DNA of 64,000 nt from Thozetella sp. PMI_491 (Eukaryota > Ascomycota > Sordariomycetes > Chaetosphaeriales > Chaetosphaeriaceae). The stretch lies in the NCBI GenBank assembly GCA_021432635.1, contig MU270056.1, forward strand, positions 169,934 to 233,933. The letters are read 5' to 3'. Of this stretch, positions 36,201 through 47,953 are shown piece by piece; the stretch's first letter is position 1, and every line of letters starts with the position of its first letter. A program made the translations under genes and the position numbers. The notes beneath the pieces were generated by a model that was not told where the DNA came from, searched no databases, and saw nothing but the letters and a program-made list of their open reading frames with translations.

Positions 36201-37150
36201 CTCTGCAGTCCCAATCCCGGTAGCTGCTGCGGAGTTCTATTTGACTGGGGCGAAAAGGCCAGCGGAACCAGGTTGACCGTCGCCGTCGTGGGGGGAGCGT
36301 TGGCTCGTACGGCGGCTGCAGTCAGGAATGGTGAGTAGGAATCTGATTGGATTTGGCCTGGGCAGGACAGGTTAGATTTTGCTTGACGTATGCGACCTTT
36401 GCTCGCCATACCTGTCTCCGTCGAGTCCTGTTCGGTCGTGATTTCACCTTCTTCACCTTCTTCCTCGCCGTCTCCGTAAAGATCTGGTTCTACATCGTCA
36501 CCAACACTAGCAGATCGTGTCCGCAATGCACTAGACGTCACCTCGGAGGCCTGGGTCGTCTGTTTGGCCGGCTGGAGAGGACGGACGGGCTCAAGTGGTT
36601 CCTTAGGCTCATACAAATCCTCGAACTGTCCTTCGCTGAGCTCTCCCTCCTCGATCTCATCCACTGGAGGGTTGGTATTCGCTACTGGAGGCTGTGCTAG
36701 GGCGGCAGCAGGAGGGGCTTGTGGCTGAGAAGCAGGAGTCTGGGACGGGCGAGTCGTAGAAGCTGCGTGGGAACCCGCGCGGTCTTGGCCCGGAGGCACG
36801 CTACCAGCCAGAGTCGATGGTTGCAGGTTCCCCCCAGATGCCCACAAGGTGATTCCAGGCGGGGCTGTGAATGGGCTACTGGTAGGGGCGGTTGGCGTGC
36901 CAGTGATGCCTAGTCCTGGGATACGGCTTGCATTATAGTCATATGAAGCCTGGGATGCGGTGAAATTGCCCTCAGAAGTGCCCGGGGTGTATGGTGGATA
37001 CTGTTGGTCGTGTGGAGCAGGGTTTAAAGCCGGCGAGGCGTAACTAGTTGATTGCTGTTGCTGGTAAGGATATGGATTCTGTTGTGATGTTGGCTGTTGC
37101 GGCGGTGGCTGCCCTGGATTTTGGCTAAAGCCGTAAAAGTATGGAGGCAT
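33286..37150 (-). CDS. CCCH zinc-finger scaffold, Red1/ZFC3H1-like (zf-C3H1 family)
   Basis: Five exons on the minus strand (37150-36412, 36357-34516, 34420-33879, 33825-33579, 33491-33286) encode 1,191 residues. Introns of 54, 95, 53 and 87 bp all have GT-AG ends and most have CTAAC/CTGAT branch sites. The N-terminus is Pro/Gln/Tyr-rich (MPPYFYGFSQNPGQ), then Ser/Pro-rich and acidic, with a Lys/Glu coiled coil near 800-850 and another around 910-960. The C-terminal end carries the zf-C3H1 block: YKSPLEYFRAYRFHP, then C1097-x8-C1106-x5-C1112-x3-H1116. In this family S. pombe Red1 and human ZFC3H1 bridge the Mtl1/MTR4 helicase to RNA-binding proteins and send meiotic or poly(A) RNAs to the nuclear exosome. 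That role is inferred from the C-terminal domain and overall architecture; orthology to Red1 was not tested. Confidence 0.8.
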
Positions 37151-39030
37151 GGCGACGGTCAGGGTGAACGATGGCACTTCGCATGTCGCTGTATTCAATG
37201 TATCGAGGTCGGGACGGTTGGGGATGGACACAAAGGGGCTGGTGCTCGACAGTCTGGGTCTTCTTTGGTCGGATTCGTTCAGACAGCCGACGCGATCTTC
37301 TAGCCGCGACGCGACAAAGAAGTGGTGATGCGCAGGAAGCAAATTCTAGATTTGGCGATGAGGCTTCTCTGGAAGCCCTGATCGGTCGGGTGGCACGCGG
37401 CGAGCACGAGCTCTGTGAAGCTCTGTCACTCGGTCAGGCTCTCGGTCTGGCTCCCGCAGCCACGTGTTTCACGGTCGCATGCGAGCGGGATCAGGAAGGA
37501 GGTTCTGGGCCGTGCTTGCTGCTCCCACAGATGGGTTTGATGGGAGAAGAGAATATGAGAGGACGATGCGCGATGGATGGGGTTAGATCCTGGCCGTGTC
37601 GAGGCCTGAAGGTGGCGATGGATTGTCGTAGACCACTGGGGGTTTCGTTGCTTGTGTGCAGTGGTATGCTCGGCAGAATATTTTGAAAGCCAAGAGGTAC
37701 AGGGGGCGCCGACTGGTCAGGTGGGTCATTCTGGTTGGGCTACTGAAATAGATGGCCGATGAATACCCGGAAAGTACTGGTGTGTTACCTACATATGTAC
37801 TGTACTGTACCCACCTTAGCTAGTCGACAAGTCTATCTCCCCTCCCCCTTTAAAACCCTACTACGACATATGCCTAACCTAAATTCTACAGGGAAGGCTT
37901 GGATATCTTGCATACTACTATGGATATTTCATGGCTTAGTCGTATCCCCACGCGAGACCTGTGGACGTGTCTACAGTAGGCGATACCTATTCTCCTGGCT
38001 AACAGTCGAGCTCCGCCAAGAGATCCGGTTAGGCTCCCCTCCTAGATTTCTGGCCAGCCCAGCCACTCATTGCTGCATTCAAATTTGACCGAGGCTCGAC
38101 TCGTGAAGCTGATGGATCGGCCCCCGTATAGTTACTTGGGGACTGATATGTTTTCAGGTGTTGTAGGCAGCCGTACTGTCTTCCCATGCTTTATGACCAT
38201 GGAGGCTAGAGCTAGAAGAGATGCCAAACCGTGGCCACGGTAGCTTAATCGAAAGATCTTCGTGACCAATCCTGGCAAGCTCGCAAGCCTGGTTACTGAA
38301 AGCTTGTTTGAGGCAAAAGTTGAGGAGGGGGTGCGGATGCCGTGGCGAGACCTAGCTCCATTTCGGCGCCTATGCTATCGTTCTTGGGCCAAGTTGCTTC
38401 GCCTGTAGAACTTCAGAAAGGATATTTTGTCCACAGGCTACCGAAAATTTTCCTACCTCCGTTGGAGCGCCGGCCTGGTTCTTGACTTGGACGATTTCAG
38501 GTTGCTGCTGGGTCAAGGGCTCCACCATCCTATATTAAAGAAGCCTTCTCCTTTCTCTTGCTTGCAACTTGCTCAGTAAAGTCTGGTGCCATCCCCCCCC
38601 CCGGACGCTGACCAACTTGCCCCAACTTTCTCGGTGGAAAAAAAAAATGGTTACCTGGAAGTAATTGAGGTCTCTGCGAGGTACATGGAGTAAGACTTGG
38701 TTATCGATTTGAGCCTCCACAAAACCAAGAGCAGTAGGAGCTGAAGGCCCCACCTTCCCGCCTATCCTGCCTTCCCGCCATCTAGGCTCGGGGGTTGGTT
38801 GGCTAAGTGGGGGGCCCGCCAGCCCGCTTAGGGACCCACCTGATGTCACAACGACACACCACAAACGGTCCGTGCGATTTGTTTACTTTTGGGAAAGCCT
38901 CGACACAGCAACCGCCCAAAACAAAGGGTCCTTTCTTCCCCTCCACCACCTCCAACTCCAAGGAGTACATCCACATCACATCACGAGACCACCATTGCCA
39001 AACCGACATGACCAGCCTAGCGACGTGAGC
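37151..39030. promoter_or_regulatory. Divergent promoter region between CCCH scaffold and myosin genes
   Basis: 1.9 kb between divergent starts. No other gene is supported. Sequence 37780-38100 is AT-richer, and a CT/AC-rich leader precedes the myosin ATG from about 38850. Confidence 0.6.
39008..39028 (+). promoter_or_regulatory. uORF ending two bases before the myosin start codon
   Basis: ATG at 39008 encodes MTSLAT and stops at TGA 39026-39028; the main ATG follows at 39031. The same bases contain gtgagc (39025-39030), a good splice-donor match, so an alternative first exon is another possibility. Confidence 0.45.
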
Positions 39031-42000
39031 ATGTCGGTCCGCAACAATCCCTTTTCTCGGAATGCCTCGCCTGCGCCGAGCAGCGTTGGCCACAGCAGCC
39101 GACCTAAATCGGGCGTCTTCTCGCCCGCCCACCGCGCAGGCACGCCCTCGTCGAGCTCCAACACATTCGCACCCTCGTTTATCAAGACAGAAGAGACTCG
39201 GAGCGTCGATGCCGTCAAGGGCATCGAGGGCGAGAATGACTTCTCGGGGAAGCGCTATGTCTGGCTCAAGGATCCGCAGGCGGCATTCGTAAAGGGCTGG
39301 ATAGTCGACGAGCTTGGGGGGAACAGGCTCCTGGTCCAATGCGACGATGGAAGTGTAGGTCGACGGCGCCCAGCCCGGTCTTCTGGTCCTCGCAAGCTAA
39401 CCTACATCCCCGACAGCAACGCGAGGTCGACGCAGAGAGCGTCGACAAGGTCAACCCGGCCAAGTTTGACAAGGCCAACGACATGGCCGAGCTGACGCAC
39501 CTCAACGAGGCATCCGTTGTTCACAACCTCCACATGAGATACCAGTCCGATTTAATATACACCTACTCGGGGCTGTTCCTGGTCACAGTGAACCCCTACT
39601 GCCCCCTCCCCATCTACTCAAACGAATACATCAACATGTACAAGGGCCGGAACCGAGAGGACACAAAACCCCATATCTTCGCCGTCGCGGACGAGGCCTT
39701 CCGTAACCTTGTCGACGAAGGAGAGAACCAGAGCATCTTGGTCACCGGTGAGTCCGGAGCCGGCAAGACCGAGAATACAAAGAAAGTCATCCAGTATCTC
39801 GCGGCGGTAGCCCGTTCGGAATCGCCCGTGAAGAGCAGGGGCTCACAGCACTCCAACCTCTCGGCCCAGATCCTCCGAGCCAACCCCATCCTCGAGGCCT
39901 TCGGAAATGCGCAGACAGTACGAAACAACAACTCGTCGCGGTTCGGCAAGTTCATCCGGATCGAGTTCAACCGCACCGGCGCCATCGCTGGAGCCTTCAT
40001 CGACTGGTACCTCCTCGAGAAGTCGCGTGTCGTCCGGATCAACCCCCATGAGCGAAACTACCACATCTTCTACCAACTCCTCAAAGGCGCGGACAGGCAA
40101 CTAAAGCAGGAGTTCTTGCTCGAAGGGCTCGACGTCGAGGACTTTGCCTATACTAGAGAGGGCCACGACACCATCACGGGCGTTTCCGACCGTGACGAGT
40201 GGGAGTCGCTCATGGAGGCCTTCAGTGTCATGGGCTTTTCCGACAAGGAGCAGGTCTCAATATTGCGCACCATTGCCGCTGTGCTCCATCTAGGCAACAT
40301 CTCAGTGGCCAAGGAGAGCCGGTCCGCCGACCAGGCGCGTCTGGCGGCCGATGCGAAGGAGGTGGCGGCGCGGGTATGTAAGCTCCTGGGTGTCTCTCTC
40401 GAGCCGTTCCTGCAGGGCTTGCTTCATCCGAAAGTGAAAGCCGGCCGCGAATGGGTTGAGAAGGTCCAGACGCCAGAGCAAGTCCGCTTAGGCATAGATG
40501 CGCTCGCCAAGGGTATCTACGAAAGAGCGTTTGGCAACCTGGTGGCAAGCATCAACCGCCAGCTTGACCGCACCGGTATGGGGCTCGATGACTCGCACTT
40601 CATTGGCGTTCTCGATATTGCCGGTTTCGAGATTTTCGAGCACAACAGCTTCGAGCAGCTCTGCATCAACTACACCAATGAGAAGCTGCAACAGTTCTTT
40701 AACCATCACATGTTCGTCCTCGAGCAAGAGGAATACGCTCGGGAGCAGATCGAGTGGCAGTTCATTGACTTCGGCAAGGATCTTCAGCCTACTATCGATC
40801 TAATTGAGCTGCCGAACCCGATTGGCATTTTCTCTTGCCTCGACGAGGATTCCGTCATGCCGAAGGCGACCGACAAGACCTTTACAGAAAAGCTGAACTC
40901 GCTGTGGAACAAGAAGTCGACCAAGTATCGACCCTCGCGTCTGGCCTTGGGCTTCACCCTCACCCACTATGCCGCCGAGGTCGAGTACTCGACCGACGGG
41001 TGGCTCGAGAAGAACAAGGATCCGCTCAACGACAACATCACTCGCCTTCTTGCCAGCTCTGCTGACAAGCACGTGGCGGCCCTCTTCGCGGACTGCGGAG
41101 ACCAGGAAGATGAAGGCTTCAGCTCCCGGAGCAGGGTCAAGAAGGGTCTCTTCCGTACGGTTGCGCAGCGTCACAAGGAACAGCTCTCAAGCCTCATGTC
41201 ACAGCTGCACTCGACACATCCGCACTTCGTGAGGTGTATCCTTCCCAACCACAAGAAGCGCCCAAAGCAGTTCCACAGCCCCCTTGTGCTGGACCAGCTG
41301 CGTTGCAACGGTGTGCTTGAGGGTATCCGGATCGCTCGCACCGGTTTCCCCAACCGACTCCCCTTCGCCGAGTTCCGCCAGCGTTACGAGGTTCTCTGCC
41401 GAGATATGCCCAAGGGTTACTTGGAAGGACAAGCCGCAGCCGCCATGATGCTCGATCGGCTCGGTCTTGACAAGGCCTTGTACCGGGTGGGCCTCACCAA
41501 AGTTTTCTTCCGCGCCGGTGTCCTTGCCGAGCTGGAAGAGCAACGCGACGCCTTGATTACCGAGATCATGTCACGGTTCCAGTCCGTGGCACGCGGCTAC
41601 ATGCAGCGGCGCATCGCATTCAAGAGACTGTACAGGGCCGAAGCAACCAGGGTTATCCAAAGAAACTTCCGCGTATACCTTGACCTCTGCGAGAATCCCT
41701 GGTGGCAGCTCCTCATGAAGATGAAGCCACTGCTTGGTGCTACACGGACGGCGACTGAGGTTAAGAGGCGAGATGAGATGATTCGACAGCTTCACGAGCA
41801 GATCAAGTCGGAGACAACGGACCGCCAGAAGCTCGAAGAGGAGCGGCGCAACTGCCACCAAGAGATGATGCGCATCCAGCAAACCCTCGAGAGCGAGCGA
41901 GCGCTGGCACTGGATAAGGAAGAGATCTTCAAGCGGCTGCAGCTACGCGAGGTCGAGCTAGAAGACAAGCTGGCGGGCGCCCTCGATGACCAGGAACGGC

Positions 42001-45000
42001 TTGAAGACCAGTTCGACAGCCTTCTCGAGGCCAAGAAGCGAGCAGAGGACGAAGTGGAGCGGTACCGAGCGCAGCTCGAGCAAGCCGCCGGCCTCATCCA
42101 AAGGCTCGAGGAGGAAAAGTCTGAGCTTGCCGGCCGCGTCTTGGATCTCGAACGTGCCATCGAAGACATCTCCCAGAGGCAGTCGGAGCGTAGCGAGCAA
42201 GAAGCCGTATTGGAGGAAGAGATCAAGATGCTGCAGAGCCAGCTCTCCGTCAAGGAGCGCAAGAACCGAGACTTGGAGGGCAAGCTGCTCAAGATCGACC
42301 AGGACCTCGAGGTCAAGCTTATGGCCGCTCAGAAGGAGCTCCAGACCTCCAAGGCGAAGAACCAGCAGCTAATCGGCGAGAACCGGGAGATCCAGCACCA
42401 ACTTTCGCAGCTGTCCAAGACCTCTACCGATTACGAGGACCTCGTTAGGAAGAAGGAGAGCGAGCTGGCTCTCCTGCGCGGCGACAACAAGAAGTACGAA
42501 ATGGAGCGCCGGAGCTTCGAGGACCAGAAGAAGAATCTTGGCGCCGAGAAGGAGAAGGCCACCATTCGGCTCCGCGAGGTGCAGGCCGAGATCGTGGCGA
42601 TGAGGTCGCAGCAGTCCCAGATCGAGCGTGAGGCCGAGGACGCTAAGCGGCTGCTCCAGGCTCGCCTCTCCGAGGATGCCCAGTCAGACCAGAACCGGCA
42701 GCTGCTGGAGTCGCAGATCAAAGACCTCAAGGAAGAGCTCTACAAGACGCAGATGGAGCTCAGCCGCGAGCGCCAGTCCCGCGATGACGTCCTCTTACTC
42801 GGGGAGCACAAGTTCCAGACCCTGCAGGAGGAATACGAGCGCCTGAATGAGTCGAAGATCACTATAGAGAAGGAGCTCTACGCTCAGCAGGATACCCTGC
42901 GCAGGACCAAGGAGGCACGGGCGGCGGCGGAGAAGGAGCGCGACGAAGCGCGTGAAGAGATCCGGAGGCTCCGGTCCGCCAAGTCGCAGGCCGAGGATGC
43001 CCGCCGGGACGCAGAGATGGCTGGCGAGCGAGCCGCGACCAAGGTTGCGGTTGAGCGAGAGAACAGCCTGCGTAAAGATCTCGACGCCGCCCATGAGCGC
43101 CTGAGGTGGTTCGAGGCCGAGTGCGCCAAGCTGAACCACCAGATCGAAGACCTCAACAAGATCATCGTCGAGTCAGGGGGCTTTGGTCTCAAGAACGACC
43201 AGGCCAAGGAGCGGCTGGAGCGGGAGCTTCACACGGTGAGGAGCCGGCTCACAGCTTCGGAGAACGACAACCGCGCGCTCCTCAACAAACTTCAGCAGAA
43301 GGGCCTCGAGATCGCACGCTCCAGCTCCAGGGCGAGCGAGGCCTCGCGGGGTCAGGCACAGGTCCTACAGCGAGAAAAGGCGCGCCTTGAGGAGCAAAAC
43401 AACAAGCTCAACAAGCAGCTCGGCGACTCGCAGCTCACCATCGCCGGCCTCGAGAAGAAGCTCGAGAAGCTGCAGCTGAACCTTGAGGACCTCAACCACG
43501 AAGTGGCGCGAGAAGTCAAGAGCAGCCGCAACGCGGAGAAAGCCTCCTCGAGTTTTACGGCTCAACTTGCCGAGGCCAACCGCACGATCGAGTCGGAGCG
43601 GCAGCTCCGGACCCAGGCCCAAGCGACAATGCGCACCATGCAGGGGACGCTTGATGCTCGGGACCGGGAGCTGGCCGACTTGCGGGCGCAGATGCTCAAG
43701 GTGCTCAAGACGGTCGACCCCGACTCGGTGCCACGCGTCCAGGCCGATGGCGGCGCCGATAAGTTCCTCAGCAAGAATTTCGACCTGGTCCGCAAGATCG
43801 AAGACCTGCAGCAGAACCTCCGCGTCCAAACGGCCGCCCGCAACAACGCCGAGCAGCAGCTGGCCGAGCAGAGGGCGTCGAGGGTCGACTCTCCCAACCG
43901 ACCACGGCTGGAGGAGATCAGCCTTAACGAAGCTCCCTTCAACGGCTCACCGACGCAGAGGAGGAACTCGAAGCTCCACGCGCGCCAGTACTCCAACACC
44001 ACGACGCCGCCGAGGCGGTTCGCCAACAACGAGGCCGATGCCCACCACGACTCGGTCCGGTCTGATCGCACGGCTGACACTCTCAGCTTCAACAACCGAA
44101 TGGACCTCAAGGCCGAGGTGGAAGAGCTGCAGAACCAGCTCCAGCTGGCCGAGATGCAGAACCGGCACCTGCAGAGCCAACTCGACCGGGCTACCCCCGG
44201 TCCTGACAGCTACATGGAGGATAGCCCCTCGCGCCGGCGGGTCCAGAAGCTCGAGAAGGCAAACAGCCGGCTCCACGACATGCTCGACGACTCTGTCAAG
44301 AAGGTGTCGGTTCTAGAGAAGGCGCTCCGCACAGGCGAGCTGTCGATCCGCGACCTGCAGACACGGTCCCACGAAGAGATCCTTGACCTGCTCAACAGCC
44401 AAGAGGAGTCGCGCCGGTCGCTCATGCACAGCCATAAGGATGCCGTCGCCGAGCTGACAGACATCAAGGAGCACTTCGACAAGCTGAGGCACGACCGCGC
44501 CAAGCTCGAGGTCGATCTCCGCGACGCCAAGTCGGATCTCCAAGAGATGGGGCTTGCCCGCGAGCAGGAGGCAGCCAGCCGAAGCCAGCTATTGCAAGAG
44601 TTCTCGGACCTGCAGATCCGCCTCGATGCCGAAGCCTCCAAGCTCGCCGAGGTCACGGCCAGCCTGAGCATCTACAAGACGCGCGCAGACGACTACTTCA
44701 GCAAACTCGAGCAGGCCGAGATTGCCGTCCTCAAAGCTACACGCGCCGAGCAGTTCGCCAAGACACAAGCTAAGGAGGCTGAAGACGCGTGCGCGGAAGC
44801 GATAACCGAGCGCAAGCATCTAGATGCCAGCGTGGAAGATCTCCAGCGACAGAACCAGCGGCTAGAGGAGAAGCTCGAGGATATGTCCACCGACCTCGAG
44901 GCCGCCACCCAGTCCAAGAAGAGATTGCAGCACGAGCTAGAAGACTACAGGAACCAACGCGCCAATGACATCGCCGACACCGAATCCAGCATGGAGCAGA

Positions 45001-46398
45001 CACGCAAGAAATACCAGGCCGAGTTCGCCACGCTGACCAAGGAGCTCGACCTCGCGCGGGAGGAGAAGCTCTTCAAGCAAGCAGAGATCGCCCGTCTGCG
45101 CGAAGAGCTCGATGAGCTTCGGTCTAAGTGGGACGATGAGGTCCTCAACAGCTCGACGTGGTCCAAGGAGAAGTCTCGTCTCGAGGCCACGCTCTCGGAC
45201 GTGATAGCATCGCGAGACGAGGCTGTCAACGCGCACAACGACGCTCAGAGCAAGGTCGTCTCTCTCCTCTCGCAGGTGAGGGCGCTGCGGTCATCGGTCG
45301 ACGAGGTGACGTCAGAACGCGACTCGCTGCTCCGGGAGAAGCGCAGCATCGAGACGCGTCTAGAGGAGGCCAAGGCCGGCCTGGAAGACCTAGCTAGGGG
45401 CGAGAGCCCGTCCCTGCGCAACGCGGCCAACATCGATAGGGAGATCCTGGACCTCAAGTCGAACCTAGCGCAGCAGGAAGATATCGCCGCCGCCGCGGTG
45501 GAGAAGATGCGCCGGTCTGACGCACTGGTATCAGAGATGCAAAAGGACATCACGGTCGAGCGCGAGATGAGCGCCGACCTGCAGAAGCAGAAGGCGGCGT
45601 TGGAGAAGTCGCTCAACGAGCTACAGCTCAAACTGATCGATCTTGAGACCAAGGGCTACTCGAGCGCGAGTCAGGATATCAAGTTCCTGCATAAGCGCAT
45701 CCAAGAAGTGAGCATCAGCCCTTCATCCTCCCCTCCTCCCCCCAACCAAGCACCCTCCCCATCCCCCCCACGGCCCCGTCCCTCACGCGCCCGACAGGGG
45801 CTCCCTCCTCGCCTCCCCTCCTTCCACTTTGTTCCCGAGAGCATGGCAACTAACCTCTTCCCTTCTCCCCCGCCCGCAGCTCGAAACCCAGCTCGAAGCA
45901 CAGGAGAGCCAACGCAGTAAGTCGCAGCGCGAGGTTCGCAACGTCGACCGCACCGTCAAGGACCTTCAGAGCACCATCGACCGCAAGGAGAAGCAAAATA
46001 CGCAGCTGCAGGACGATGTCAGCCGCATGCGCGACAAGGTCGAGAAGCTGCTCAAGACGATCGATGAGCTGCAGGCGTCCGAGTCCAGCACACAGCTCAC
46101 GGCCCGCCGGGCTGAGCGGGAGGCTCGCGAGGAGCGGGAGAAGGCGCTGCGTCTTGAGCGAGAGCTCGAGGGGTGGAAGAGCATGCGCATGGAGAAGGGC
46201 AGCACCCTCGGGAGCGTGGCGGGCAGCATTCTGGGGGGAGGCAGCCTGCGTGGAACGGATAGCATCCGACGCTCGGGCACGTGGAGGCCGGGCATTGGCA
46301 GCGAGGCCGAGGCCGCCGCCGTGTTTGACGTCACGCGCGTACCGCACCGGAAGAGCAGTATTGGTCGGGCACCGAGCCTGACCAAGGGCTTCCTATAA
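39031..46398 (+). CDS. Class II (conventional) myosin heavy chain
   Basis: Three exons, 39031-39354, 39417-45707 and 45880-46398 (introns of 62 and 172 bp with gctaac/actaac branch sites), encode 2,377 residues. It is the motor of the cytokinetic (septal) actomyosin ring. Residues about 55-105 form the myosin SH3-like N-terminal domain (YVWLKDPQAAFVKGWIVDE). The motor has the P-loop GESGAGKT at 219-226, switch I NNNSSRFGKF, switch II DIAGFEIFEHNSFEQLCIN, the actin-binding LHSTHPHFVRCILPN and the SH1 helix QLRCNGVLEGIRIARTGFPNR split across its length. The neck has IQ-like AEATRVIQRNFR. From about residue 830 a nearly continuous coiled coil runs to about 2,300 and ends in a Gly/Ser/Arg tail finishing SLTKGFL. 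The length matches fungal class II myosins (about 2,100-2,400). The residues around the ATG (SVRNNPFSRNASPAPSS) look native. Confidence 0.95.
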
Positions 46399-47953
46399 AA
46401 ACCTCTAGGGCAAGGAGGAACGAACACGGAGTTGATTTTCTGGGGCGGATAGCGCGCCAGGAACGTCTAGTTGGCGGCGCCCCGCGGAAGGGTGGTCGCA
46501 GAAGCGGTGTTGTTTTGTGTGTTACTTGAACATCGGATATGCATGGGATAATGGTTATCACGGAAGGCAGGCAGGCAGGCAAGCAGGCAAGAGGGCGTGC
46601 AATATAGGCGGCATCTGCAGGGCAGCACGGCGGCGTGGCACCGCGCAACCGGCAGGTAGTTGGGGTGGTCACCCTCGCGCTTGTTGACCAGATACGCTTC
46701 CGTTAGCTGTTTTGGTTCGGTCTTCCAGGGCTCTCTTTGCGGCATTTTGTTCCAAAGCATGGCGAAATACTAATGTGTTATACTCCTCTGCTACGTAACA
46801 TAGCACTTAGATCGACCGATCCAGGTTCGTGATTGTTCCGTACACGTTCTTCGCCTATCCAGCGTTGGGGTATCTTGGCTTCCCGGGTCGTCTAAGCTCA
46901 GCCTGCGAACGTAGCTTCACTTCACCTCTTTGACGCCAACCTGGCTGCCAAGGTCTCCTGTCTCCCCGTCGGCGAGTCCCCGTCGGTGAGTTTGCTGACC
47001 AAAAGCTATGGCCGAAATGTGAACAGTGAGAGAGCTAAGCTTGGCCTTGTGATCGTAGCCTAATGTATCACACATGATAGCACAAAGCTTGTAGCCGGTG
47101 AGGCCTGTGGCACGACCGCAAACGACTAGCCATCGATGCTATTCTCTGCCGCCTCGCTTTGATGCCAACGGCTTGTCAACCTACCGCAGAGGCAGGGCGA
47201 GGCAGGGCGTCCCTTCACCTCCTACCACCTTCCTCCTCTGCCGTCGCCACCTGACTAGTGCGACTAACCAACGGATACGTCTGTAAAGATGAACAGCTTA
47301 GGGTCGTTGCACAGAAAGGGCCTACACACTCACATGATGCTTGAAGCCGACGCCCGGTTTGGCGTGTCCTCAATATCCTCGGCACATCGTCAGAGCGAAT
47401 GGATGGGAGGGGCAGTAAGGGAAGGCCGGCCTAGCTCGCAAGTGGCGAAGTGTGAGACTGTAGTCGTTTATCTATTTTCGATCTCCTTGGAGTCTTTGGC
47501 ATGTCTGGGTCTCAAAGGAGCGCATGTGAACTAAGCTATGATGGCGGCGGATGCGTCCACAAAGGCACTTGTATTAGGTGGTCAGGCCTTTCAAGAGCAG
47601 TGTCTGGCTGAACGGAGGATGGAGAACCCATTTTGTGGCCCGTGGGTCCGGAGCAAAGGCTCAGATTTTATTGGTATGCTTTGGCGGCGAGGAGATAGGA
47701 GAGGAAGGCTAGAAGACATTGTACGCCGGTTCGCTTGGTGAAAGGGGGTTGAGGAATGGTAGGTAGTATAAAAAGGATGGCCTGTATCCATCACCTGTCC
47801 CATTGTTCCAGGGTCTTTTATTTCGCCATATCTTGTGTACAATCTCGAGCAGTTTCACCCGCCATCGAGTGCTCTGGCAGCTCGAGGGCTAAAGTCTACT
47901 TCGTCCCCCTATTGCCTCTTCGGTCCACTCCAACCACCCTTTCCTGATACACA
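46399..47953. other. Intergenic region
   Basis: 1.55 kb without a supported gene. It contains a GGCA-rich simple repeat at about 46565-46590. The left part is the myosin 3' end and the right part the promoter of the RS-rich gene. Confidence 0.6.
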
